DNA of 9,387 nucleotides from Candidatus Parcubacteria bacterium (GTDB taxonomy: Bacteria; Patescibacteriota; Minisyncoccia; UBA6257; JAPLYJ01), in NCBI GenBank assembly GCA_026395655.1, contig JAPLYJ010000033.1, positions 1 to 9,387 of the forward strand, written 5' to 3'. The notes under the pieces are model-generated. The model was not told the origin of the DNA, did no database searches, and saw nothing but the letters and a program-made list of their open reading frames with translations. Positions 1 through 6,387 of this stretch are shown here, piece after piece. The position numbers and the translations under genes were made by a program. The stretch's first letter is position 1, and each line of letters starts with the position of its first letter.

Positions 1-886
1 GAATGCCGCTCAAGTTAAAAATGCGATGAAATATATCGCTACTAATTTTTTGAATGACGCTACTTCTACTATTAATAGCGTGAGTATGAAAGGTGGTTTG
101 TATTATATTAAATTTACCATTAATTCGCCTCAAGGAAATCAGGAAGCAGAAGCTTATGTCAATGTCAAGGGTACTCTTATTTTCCCCAGCGCTATTGAAA
201 TGAAGCCTTCTACTGCAACAACAACTCCTGGTCAACCTGCTCCAACAGCAGAGATTCCTAAGAAAGATGTAGTAGACGTTAGGTTATTTGTTATGTCTTT
301 TTGCCCATTCGGCAATCAAGCAGAGTATAATATTTTACCTGTAGTAAAACTTTTGGGAAGTTCTGTAGACGTAGTACCTCAATATATTGTTACTAAAAGC
401 GGGGATGGTACTAAATTAGAAAATTATTCTTCTTTGCATGGTATGACAGAATTGAAACAAAATGTACGTGAGCTTTGTGTACGTAAATATGACAAGGCTA
501 AATATTGGGATTTTGTAGATGCTATTAACAAAGGGTGTACCAATGCTGACGTAGATACATGTTGGTCAAAGATTGCTCAAGGTGTAGGATTAGATACAAA
601 CAAGATAGAAACCTGTTTAACTAACGAAGGTCCTGCTCTTTTAGCTAAAGAAGCAGCTGCGGGTACAGAATACAATGCTCAATCTTCTCCAATGATGTTT
701 ATTAATAAAGTAAATTTCAATGGCGGGAGAACTCCAGAAGCATATAAAACAGCTATTTGCGGAGCATTTACTGATGCTAAAAAACCAGCAGCTTGTGCTA
801 CCAAATTACAAGAAACAGATGCTACTCCGGGAGCGGCAGCAGGTGCCCCAGCAACAAGTGGAGCAGGTTGTGCTCCCGCTCAATAA
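1..886 (+). CDS. GILT/DsbA-like thioredoxin-fold protein, 5' end outside the window
   Basis: The frame (codons from base 2) is open to the left edge, so the true start, and probably an export signal, lies upstream; the first in-window ATG at 26 is internal. Counting from that ATG, residues 1-60 form a small alpha/beta region, 60-80 an A/P/T-rich linker, and 85-250 a thioredoxin-like domain. The active-site strand reads FVMSFCPFG with a single Cys93, so the second cysteine of a CxxC is missing. SLHGMTELKQNVRELC (136-151) matches the GILT signature CQHGx2ECx2Nx4C except that two cysteines are S and L. SSPMMFIN (around 220-227) carries the expected cis-proline. Further cysteines occur at 171, 179, 197, 245, 257 and 282. 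The tail is Ala/Gly/Pro-rich and ends GCAPAQ. A thiol-disulfide role outside the cytoplasm is likely from the fold; the exact partner is unknown. It ends at a strong terminator. Confidence 0.72.
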   Translation, partial: NAAQVKNAMKYIATNFLNDATSTINSVSMKGGLYYIKFTINSPQGNQEAEAYVNVKGTLIFPSAIEMKPSTATTTPGQPAPTAEIPKKDVVDVRLFVMSFCPFGNQAEYNILPVVKLLGSSVDVVPQYIVTKSGDGTKLENYSSLHGMTELKQNVRELCVRKYDKAKYWDFVDAINKGCTNADVDTCWSKIAQGVGLDTNKIETCLTNEGPALLAKEAAAGTEYNAQSSPMMFINKVNFNGGRTPEAYKTAICGAFTDAKKPAACATKLQETDATPGAAAGAPATSGAGCAPAQ

Positions 887-904
887 GATATCTTTCTAGA
901 TTTT

Positions 905-930
905 TAAAAAGCCGGTTAACCGGCTTTTTA
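905..930. terminator. Bidirectional intrinsic terminator between convergent genes
   Basis: This is a perfect 26-base inverted repeat: an 11-bp arm, TAAAAAGCCGG, at 905-915, a TTAA centre, and the complementary arm at 920-930. The GC core GCCGG/CCGGC is flanked by A and T runs, so transcripts from either strand give a GC hairpin followed by U residues. It lies 18 bases after the TAA of the thioredoxin-fold gene and its right arm includes the stop codon of the minus-strand elp3 gene (928-930), so it can serve both convergent genes. Confidence 0.9.
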
Positions 931-2499
931 GATTCTCTTAACCATATATGTTTTTTCTAAATGATATCCTAAGTGTCTGTAATATTGTCTAACTCCGATA
1001 CCAGAAATCACTATCATTTTTTCAATATGAAATTCTTTTTTAGCAATTTGTTCAGCTAACAACATTAATTTTTTACCTAAACCTTGGTGTTGAGCAGCTT
1101 TTTCTTGGTGTTTAAGGGGTACCAATTGACCATATGTGTGTACCTCTCTGATAAACGCAGCATTTCTTAAAAAAGAAATATTTTTTTCTAGAGGGTTGAA
1201 ATGGTTAGATGGAATTCTTAAACGCAATAAGCTATAAAGCTTGGAACGATCTTTGTTTTCATAGCTTAAAAAGATTTCTTTACCACCAGAGGCTAAATAT
1301 TCTGTTTTAAATAGATATATTTTTTCTTTGGTTAAATATTGATCTTGAACTTCCCTAGACCTAATATCTTTGCTTTTTAATCCTTGTTTTAGAAGATCTC
1401 TTTGTATGATTTCATTTAAATTAGAAGTTTTAGAACCAGCAGCAATATCATTTGAGGGGATATCCCTGATAACTCTTTGCAAGCGGCAATACTCTGGAAT
1501 GGTTAATATTATCTTAGAAATAAGTTTAAATAATTCTTTTTCATTATATGGTTTGTATTTTCCTTTTAAATACCATTGATACAAAGAGGCTTCTGGGACC
1601 ACAACACAAGGATATATTTTTAACATATCTGGTTGGAAATTTTCATTTGAAAATATTTCTTTAAACATTTGTAAATCCATTTTTAAATTAGAACCTAACA
1701 AATTAGGCATCATGTGGTAACAGATTTTAAAGCCAGCGTCTTTTAATAGTTTAGTAGCTTTTACTACTGCATCAATTTTATGACCACGCCTATTAATTTT
1801 TAAAACAGAATCGTAGATACTTTGTACGCCCATTTCTACTCGAGTCACTCCTAAATATCTTAATCTTACAATTTCTTTTTCATCAATGTAATCAGGCCTG
1901 GTTTCTACAGTTAACCCTATCATTCTATGTTTGGTTTTTTCATTGATTTTTTGGGCTAAAGACAATGTTTTAGATGTTTTGTAGTTACAAGCATCAAAAG
2001 CTCTTTTGATAAACCATTCTTGGTATTTGTATGGTAAATATGACCAAGTACCCCCAATAATAATAAGTTCTATCTTATCAGCTGGATGACCGTTTTTTTC
2101 TAATGTTTTAATTCTTTCTTGAGTTTGTCTGTAGGGATCAAATTTATTTCTGATAGCTCGCATGATAGCTGGCTCGTTTTTCAAATAGCTTTTTGGCATG
2201 TTTTTTTGGCTAGGACAATACAAACAATTCCCTGGGCAAGGGTATGGTTTAGTAGCAATGGTAATCACGGCTACACCGGAAAGGGAACGTATTTTTTTAG
2301 TACGGAGTAATAAAGCTAAATTTTTGTTTTCAGATATTTTGCCTTTTTTTAAAAACTTGTGATACAATGCCAATAGGTCACTGTTTAGAGATAAATCTGT
2401 TTTGTTCTTCTTGGCAATTTCTCTTTTAATGTGCGACAAATCATCCTCGGTTAAAGGCTTGCAATCAATTAATAATTTTAATGTTTCTAACTCATTCAT
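928..2499 (-). CDS. elp3: Elp3-type radical SAM / acetyltransferase for tRNA wobble uridine U34
   Basis: The 523-residue protein has the full Elp3 layout. An N-terminal tRNA-binding region (1-75) is followed by a radical SAM domain with cluster ligands C88, C92 and C95 in CPGNCLYCP, then GGT (149-151), ETRPDY (199-204) and PNLLGS (265-270). RVIRDIPSNDIAAG (342-355) follows, and then a C-terminal GNAT domain with the acetyl-CoA loop QHQGLG (470-475), HTYG (454-457) and YYRHLGY (506-512). Elp3 uses acetyl-CoA and SAM radical chemistry to install a carboxymethyl group on U34; bacterial and archaeal members act without the other Elongator subunits. Cluster spacing is Cx3Cx2C, shorter than the Cx9Cx2C of eukaryotes. 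The RSREV segment (380-384) lacks the cysteines seen near it in many archaeal members. The start is ATG at 2499, with no Shine-Dalgarno. The gene is head-to-head with a Trm9-like methyltransferase and its stop lies within the shared terminator. Confidence 0.95.
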   Translation of the reverse strand: MNELETLKLLIDCKPLTEDDLSHIKREIAKKNKTDLSLNSDLLALYHKFLKKGKISENKNLALLLRTKKIRSLSGVAVITIATKPYPCPGNCLYCPSQKNMPKSYLKNEPAIMRAIRNKFDPYRQTQERIKTLEKNGHPADKIELIIIGGTWSYLPYKYQEWFIKRAFDACNYKTSKTLSLAQKINEKTKHRMIGLTVETRPDYIDEKEIVRLRYLGVTRVEMGVQSIYDSVLKINRRGHKIDAVVKATKLLKDAGFKICYHMMPNLLGSNLKMDLQMFKEIFSNENFQPDMLKIYPCVVVPEASLYQWYLKGKYKPYNEKELFKLISKIILTIPEYCRLQRVIRDIPSNDIAAGSKTSNLNEIIQRDLLKQGLKSKDIRSREVQDQYLTKEKIYLFKTEYLASGGKEIFLSYENKDRSKLYSLLRLRIPSNHFNPLEKNISFLRNAAFIREVHTYGQLVPLKHQEKAAQHQGLGKKLMLLAEQIAKKEFHIEKMIVISGIGVRQYYRHLGYHLEKTYMVKRI

Positions 2500-3208
2500 G
2501 AAAGAATCTTCAGCTTTATCTTTAATATCTAAGTCTCAGAAGGATTATAACCTAATTGCCTTGGAATTTGCAAAAAGCAGAAAAGGTTTTTGGTTTGATT
2601 TGGATTTTTTAATTTCATATTGTCAGACTAATTTTAAGGTATTAGATTTAGGTTGTGGCTCTGGTCGTTTGTATTCTGTATTAAAAGAAAAAAATATTGA
2701 TTATTTAGGTGTTGATTTTTCTCAAAAATTAATTGATCAAGCTGTTTTAGAAAATCTAGAAGGTAATTTTAAATTAGCAGATGTTTTAAATTTACCACAA
2801 GATTTAAAAGACTTTGATTTAATATATAGCTTAGCTGTATGGCATCATATACCATCTTATAAATTAAGATTAAAATTCTTGTTAGAAGCTAAGCGTGTTT
2901 TAAAAAAAGGAGGTTTGTTGATTTTGACTGTTTGGGGTTTAAGATATACAGATATTGGTAAAAAATATTTATTTGATTATGGCTTAAAACGTTTTTTTGG
3001 TTTGTCATCTTTAGATTCTGGTGATATTTTGTATCCTTTCAAAGATAATAATGGCAAGATATTAATTAATCGGTATTTACACTTGTTTTCTTTAAAAGAA
3101 TTGATTAATCTTGCTCAAGAGGCTCAATTTCAAGTAATTGACAGTGGGTTTACTCAAAATGAAAAAGGGCAAAAAAGAAATATATACGCTATTTTAAAAA
3201 AAATTTAA
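2498..3208 (+). CDS. Trm9/ALKBH8-like SAM methyltransferase, probable tRNA wobble carboxymethyluridine methyltransferase
   Basis: This 236-residue class I methyltransferase has the SAM site VLDLGCGSG (48-56) and acidic D73 closing strand 2. Beyond the generic fold it shows the features of yeast Trm9 and the ALKBH8 methyltransferase domain: YNLIALEFAKSR (17-28, compare YxxIAxxFSxTR), the AVWHH block (113-117), a TVWGL strand (144-148), a D-hydrophobic-P element (DILYP, 176-180), RYLHLF (192-197, compare RYYHLY) and a final GF...NIYAILKK strand. That family esterifies 5-carboxymethyluridine at tRNA position 34 to mcm5U, the product line of Elp3, whose gene is directly adjacent. I chose the ATG at 2498. 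The frame stays open to 2402, but the extra 32 residues would only be antisense to elp3, and a later TTG at codon 22 would cut the YNLIA motif. Function is inferred from motifs recalled from the family plus context; a generic methyltransferase remains possible. Confidence 0.8.
   Translation: MKESSALSLISKSQKDYNLIALEFAKSRKGFWFDLDFLISYCQTNFKVLDLGCGSGRLYSVLKEKNIDYLGVDFSQKLIDQAVLENLEGNFKLADVLNLPQDLKDFDLIYSLAVWHHIPSYKLRLKFLLEAKRVLKKGGLLILTVWGLRYTDIGKKYLFDYGLKRFFGLSSLDSGDILYPFKDNNGKILINRYLHLFSLKELINLAQEAQFQVIDSGFTQNEKGQKRNIYAILKKI
2544..2573 (-). promoter_or_regulatory. Candidate sigma70-type promoter for elp3
   Basis: On the minus strand a perfect TATAAT (2549 down to 2544) is preceded by TTGCAA (2573 down to 2568) with an 18-base spacer. 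Transcription would begin near 2537, giving a leader of about 38 bases before the elp3 ATG at 2499. It lies inside the coding sequence of the divergent methyltransferase gene, as any elp3 promoter must because the two genes have no DNA between them. AT-rich sequence produces such matches by chance, so confidence is limited. Confidence 0.35.
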
Positions 3209-3209
3209 C

Positions 3210-3896
3210 ATGTTATACATTGTAGCTACACCCATTGGAAATTTATCAGATATTAGCTTGCGGGCTTTAGAAACTCTCAAAAGTGTAGATTTGATTTTGT
3301 GCGAAGATACGCGTGTTACCAGAAAATTGTTAACTCATTATCAAGTTTCTAAACCCGTACTTTCATATCATCAGCATTCTAAAATATCTAAAATAGATCA
3401 TATTATTGATTTGTTAAAATCAGGCCAGAATTTAGCTTTGGTTTCAGATGCTGGTACGCCTACCATATCAGACCCAGGTAGTGTTTTAATTTCAGAAGTT
3501 TTAAAAGCTTTACCTCAGTTAGAGATTGTTGCGATTCCAGGACCTTGCGCTTTAATAACTTTAGCTAGTGTAACAGGTTGGCCTGTGGATCGTTTTCTTT
3601 TTTTAGGCTTTTTACCCATTAAAAATAAAAGAACTAAGTTTATAGAAGAAATTATTTCTAGCAAATATCCTGTTATTTTCTACGAATCTATTTATCGCTT
3701 GAAAAAAACTTTAAATAATATACAATCTTTATCTGAAAAAAATGACATAGTTTTAGAGGTTGTTATTGGTAGGGAACTAACTAAAAAATTTGAAACTATC
3801 TACAGAGGGGAATTAAAATTAATTATTAATCAATTATCAGAATTAGATTTGAAAGGCGAATGTGTCGTGGCTATCAGAAAAATAGTTGAAATTTAA
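3210..3896 (+). CDS. rsmI: 16S rRNA (cytidine1402-2'-O)-methyltransferase RsmI
   Basis: The 228-residue protein belongs to the tetrapyrrole-methylase fold and carries the RsmI motif series: ATPIGNLSDIS (6-16), CEDTR (31-35), VSDAGTPTISDPG (78-90), IPGPCA (109-114), FLGFLP (131-136), YES (158-160), GRELTK (187-192) and KGE (215-217). RsmI adds the 2'-O-methyl group of m4Cm1402 in the ribosomal P site and tunes start-codon choice and decoding fidelity. It is shorter than the roughly 286-residue E. coli enzyme because the small C-terminal domain is absent; the catalytic domain is complete. It starts one base after the stop of the methyltransferase gene, with no Shine-Dalgarno sequence, which suggests co-transcription and translational coupling. 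Confidence 0.95.
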   Translation: MLYIVATPIGNLSDISLRALETLKSVDLILCEDTRVTRKLLTHYQVSKPVLSYHQHSKISKIDHIIDLLKSGQNLALVSDAGTPTISDPGSVLISEVLKALPQLEIVAIPGPCALITLASVTGWPVDRFLFLGFLPIKNKRTKFIEEIISSKYPVIFYESIYRLKKTLNNIQSLSEKNDIVLEVVIGRELTKKFETIYRGELKLIINQLSELDLKGECVVAIRKIVEI

Positions 3897-3913
3897 AAAT
3901 ATAAAGATATAAT
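3886..3913 (+). promoter_or_regulatory. Candidate sigma70-type promoter for the ndk run
   Basis: TTGAAA (3886-3891) and a perfect TATAAT (3908-3913) are separated by 16 bases. The -35 element overlaps the last codons of rsmI and the -10 lies in the 49-base gap before ndk. Transcription would start near 3920, with a leader of about 26 bases. This is one of the two longest gaps between the plus-strand genes, consistent with a new transcription unit; the surrounding sequence is nearly all A/T, so chance is a real alternative. Confidence 0.45.
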
Positions 3914-3945
3914 AAAATTATAAAAATAAATTAAATTTAAAAGAT

Positions 3946-4518
3946 ATGGATCAAGAAAAAAAGATAGATGTAGTTCAAAAAACCTTAGTGTTGATTAAAC
4001 CTGACGGAGTGTCTAGAGGATTAATAGGTGATATTATTAGCCGTTTTGAAAAAGTAGGTTTAAAGATGGTTGCTATGAAAATGGTTAAGATAGATAGCGA
4101 GATGGCTTTAAAACATTACGGTCAGAGCGAAGAATGGTTTGAAAAGATTGGGCAAAAAGTTAAAGAATTTTATAGTAAAGTAGGATATGACGCCGGGGAA
4201 GATTTTAGCAATCTATCTAATCGTGCTATTGGAGAAATGGTTCAAAATTGGAATGCTAATTATCTAACCGAAGGAGCTGTTTTAGCCATGGTTTTAAAGG
4301 GTGCCCATGCTGTAGAAATTGTAAGAAAAATTGTAGGCTCTACTTACCCTCATGAAGCTGCTCCTGGTACCATTAGAGGTGACTATTCCGTAGAATCTCC
4401 CTTTACTTCAAATTTAGAACAACGTTCTGTACATAATCTTATCCATGCTTCTGGGAAGCCTGAAGAAGCGGAAACAGAAATTCAGCTATGGTTTAAAAAT
4501 AATGAAATATTTGAATAA
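3946..4518 (+). CDS. ndk: Nucleoside diphosphate kinase, long variant with insertions
   Basis: The enzyme moves the gamma phosphate of ATP to nucleoside diphosphates through a phospho-histidine. Visible family landmarks are TLVLIKPDGVSRGLIG (13-28), the substrate segment STYPHEAAPGTIRGDY (132-147) and NLIHASG (164-170) with the catalytic His167; the usual HGSD is HASG here. Length is 190 residues against about 140-150 for the common bacterial enzyme. The extra sequence is an insertion of roughly 25 residues between the KHYGQ helix (56-60) and AVLAMVL (111-117), and a shorter one of about 8 residues (SVESPFTSNLEQ, 148-159) just before the catalytic histidine segment. Both motifs around the active site are otherwise intact, so activity is expected. 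It heads the second plus-strand gene run, 23 bases before the ATP-grasp gene. Confidence 0.93.
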   Translation: MDQEKKIDVVQKTLVLIKPDGVSRGLIGDIISRFEKVGLKMVAMKMVKIDSEMALKHYGQSEEWFEKIGQKVKEFYSKVGYDAGEDFSNLSNRAIGEMVQNWNANYLTEGAVLAMVLKGAHAVEIVRKIVGSTYPHEAAPGTIRGDYSVESPFTSNLEQRSVHNLIHASGKPEEAETEIQLWFKNNEIFE

Positions 4519-4541
4519 ATTAAATTTTAATTAAAATATTA

Positions 4542-5861
4542 ATGAACAATCATACAGAGCCTGACCCTGATTTTATACCTAAGAAATTTTTGTTTGTTTC
4601 TTTAGAAAGCTTAAGCGGGGATTTGGCTTGGCAAGTTAAAAAAGAAGGTCATGAAGTTAAGGCTTACATCAAATCAAAAAATGATGTTGATGTTTATAAT
4701 GGTTTTATTGATAAAGTAGAAGATTGGGAAGAATATAAAGATTGGGCAGATGTAATTATTTTTGATGACAATGAGTTTGGTGAATATGCTGACAAATTGC
4801 GTAAACAAGGTAAATTAGTGGTAGGAGGAAGCAAATACACTGATCGCTTAGAAATGGACAGGGAATTTGGTCAAATGGAAATGAAAAAATATGGTATTAA
4901 TATTTTACCTCAATGGCAATTTAGTAATTACGATGAAGCCATTGAATTTGTAAAGAATAATCCAGAAAGATATGTTTTTAAACCTAGCGGTAATACGCCT
5001 TCAGTAGGTAAAGGCTTATTAATGGTAGGTACCGAAGATGATGGTAAGGATATGATAGATTTATTAACGCAGAATAAAAATGTATGGCAGAAGAAAGCTC
5101 CTGTTTTTCAATTACAAAAACATATTACAGGAGTGGAAATGGCTGCTGGTGCTTTTTTCAATGGTCATGATTTTATTTATCCCATTAATATTAATTTTGA
5201 GCACAAGCGTGTTTTTCCCGGAGACATTGGTCCCATGACTGGAGAGATGGGAACATTAATGTTTTGGTCCAAACCTAATAGTTTTTTCCATGCTACATTA
5301 GAAAAAGTAAAACCAGCTTTAGTAGAAGCTAATTATATTGGTTATGTTGATATCAATTGTATTGTTAATGGTAAAGGTATTTATCCATTAGAATTTACTT
5401 GTAGATTCGGATATCCTACTATTCATATTCAATCAGAAGGTATTACTATGTTAGCCTCAGATTGGCTTTATCGTTTAGCTCAAGGAGAAGATTTCGAATT
5501 AAAAACAAAAAAGGGTTTTCAAGTAGGTGCTCGTATTTTGGTACCTAGTCATTTAACACGCAATGACAAAGATTTAATTGAAATGTATCATGATTTACCT
5601 ATTCTCTTTAAGAAACCAGACAATCTAGACGGTATCCATATAGAAGATGTTAAAATAGAAGATGGTATTTGGCGTATAGCTGGAGGGTCAGGATGTTTGA
5701 TGGTTGTGACCGGTTCTGGTGCTACGGTAGCCGAAGCTCGAGACCAAATGTATAATCGTATGAAAAATATCATGGTATTAAATATGTTTTACCGTACTGA
5801 CATTGGAGCTAAATGGGAAATTGATAGTGATCGTTTGCACACTTGGGGTTATTTAACTTAA
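4542..5861 (+). CDS. PurD-like ATP-grasp ligase of uncertain substrate
   Basis: The 439-residue protein resembles glycinamide ribonucleotide synthetase (PurD) over its ATP-grasp and C-terminal parts: VFKPSG (145-150) nucleotide-binding lysine strand, FPGDIGPMTGEMGT (225-238), GYVDIN (267-272), PLEFTCRFGYP (282-292), ATVAEARDQMYNRM (394-407) and FYRTDIG (416-422). Two conserved PurD features differ. The N-terminal glycine-rich GGREHA loop is replaced by SLESLSGDLAW (20-30), and EFNxRFGDPE has become EFTCRFGYPT, changing the metal-ligand Asn to Thr286 and the Asp to Tyr291. No other purine-synthesis gene is nearby. It could be a divergent PurD or an ATP-dependent carboxylate-amine ligase with another substrate. 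It ends 7 bases before the first FKBP gene, and no ribosome-binding site is visible. Confidence 0.75.
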   Translation: MNNHTEPDPDFIPKKFLFVSLESLSGDLAWQVKKEGHEVKAYIKSKNDVDVYNGFIDKVEDWEEYKDWADVIIFDDNEFGEYADKLRKQGKLVVGGSKYTDRLEMDREFGQMEMKKYGINILPQWQFSNYDEAIEFVKNNPERYVFKPSGNTPSVGKGLLMVGTEDDGKDMIDLLTQNKNVWQKKAPVFQLQKHITGVEMAAGAFFNGHDFIYPININFEHKRVFPGDIGPMTGEMGTLMFWSKPNSFFHATLEKVKPALVEANYIGYVDINCIVNGKGIYPLEFTCRFGYPTIHIQSEGITMLASDWLYRLAQGEDFELKTKKGFQVGARILVPSHLTRNDKDLIEMYHDLPILFKKPDNLDGIHIEDVKIEDGIWRIAGGSGCLMVVTGSGATVAEARDQMYNRMKNIMVLNMFYRTDIGAKWEIDSDRLHTWGYLT

Positions 5862-5868
5862 AAATAAT

Positions 5869-5952
5869 ATGAAAAAAGAATATATTTTTATCATTGTTTT
5901 AGTATTGTTAGTAGTCTTGATTTTTGTTTTTAGTAAGTTAAATAATAAGGTA
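5869..5952 (+). repeat. Near-identical direct repeat, copy 1 (FKBP membrane-anchor segment)
   Basis: These 84 bases encode residues 1-28 of the first FKBP and match 6304-6387 with three substitutions (codon 10 GTT/GTA, codon 16 GTC/GCC, codon 17 TTG/TTA). The downstream FKBP domains of the two genes are clearly more diverged. Confidence 0.9.
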
Positions 5953-6291
5953 TATGTTCCTCCTGGGAATATTAAATTACAAATTACTGATTTAAGGGAG
6001 GGAACGGGGGAAGCAGCTAAAGTAGGAGACAAGCTTTCGGTTAATTATTTAGGTACCTTGGAAAATGGCCAGCAATTTGACAGTTCATATGGCAGAGAAC
6101 CTCTTAAATTTACTTTAGGCCAAGGACAAGTGCTTTTTGGTTGGGATCAAGGTTTAGTGGGGATGAAAGTTGGAGGTAAAAGAAAATTAATTGTTCCGCC
6201 AGATTTAGGATATGGATCTGTTGTTCGTAATTCTGTTCCTCCTAATTCAGTCTTAAATTTTGAAATAGAGTTATTAGAAATAATAAAATAA
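5869..6291 (+). CDS. Membrane-anchored FKBP-type peptidyl-prolyl isomerase, copy 1
   Basis: This 140-residue protein has a Lys-flanked hydrophobic segment (5-21) acting as an uncleaved signal anchor, since no lipobox or clear cleavage site is seen. A short linker and one FKBP domain (about 34-140) follow, placing the isomerase outside the membrane. FKBP12 active-site residues are recognisable: Tyr of VNYLG, Phe-Asp of QFDSS, Arg of YGREP, Phe of KFTLG, Trp of FGWDQG and Tyr of LGYGS. The E-V-I segment before the tryptophan reads Q-V-L, a mild departure, and one residue is missing in YGREPLKF relative to copy 2. It should speed proline isomerisation during folding of exported proteins. It arose by tandem duplication with the next gene, 12 bases downstream. 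Confidence 0.92.
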   Translation: MKKEYIFIIVLVLLVVLIFVFSKLNNKVYVPPGNIKLQITDLREGTGEAAKVGDKLSVNYLGTLENGQQFDSSYGREPLKFTLGQGQVLFGWDQGLVGMKVGGKRKLIVPPDLGYGSVVRNSVPPNSVLNFEIELLEIIK

Positions 6292-6303
6292 ATAAAATTT
6301 AAT

Positions 6304-6387
6304 ATGAAAAAAGAATATATTTTTATCATTGTATTAGTATTGTTAGTAGCCTTAATTTTTGTTTTTAGTAAGTTAAATAATAAGGTA
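6304..6387 (+). repeat. Near-identical direct repeat, copy 2 (FKBP membrane-anchor segment)
   Basis: This is the partner of 5869-5952 and encodes the anchor of the second FKBP gene. There are three mismatches in 84 bases, of which only codon 16 (Val to Ala) changes the protein. Confidence 0.9.

Noticed and set aside
302..313. Possible CxxC redox motif in the first gene
   Set aside because: The codons read C-P-F-G, so only one cysteine is present and a classical dithiol motif cannot be claimed.
1370..1579. Plus-strand open frame inside elp3
   Set aside because: It is entirely antisense to a well-supported gene and has no recognisable protein features.
2119..2310. Plus-strand open frame opposite the radical SAM region of elp3
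   Set aside because: It is a shadow of the conserved elp3 coding sequence, with no domain or start signal.
2402..2497. Upstream extension of the methyltransferase frame from an ATG at 2402
   Set aside because: The extra 32 residues are antisense to the start of elp3, resemble no part of the methyltransferase family, and the ATG at 2498 already includes the conserved YNLIA segment.
5588..5773. Minus-strand open frame inside the ATP-grasp gene
   Set aside because: It is antisense to conserved PurD-like motifs and has no independent support.
6147..6329. Minus-strand open frame across the FKBP junction
   Set aside because: It is antisense to the FKBP domain of copy 1 and the anchor of copy 2; no family resemblance.
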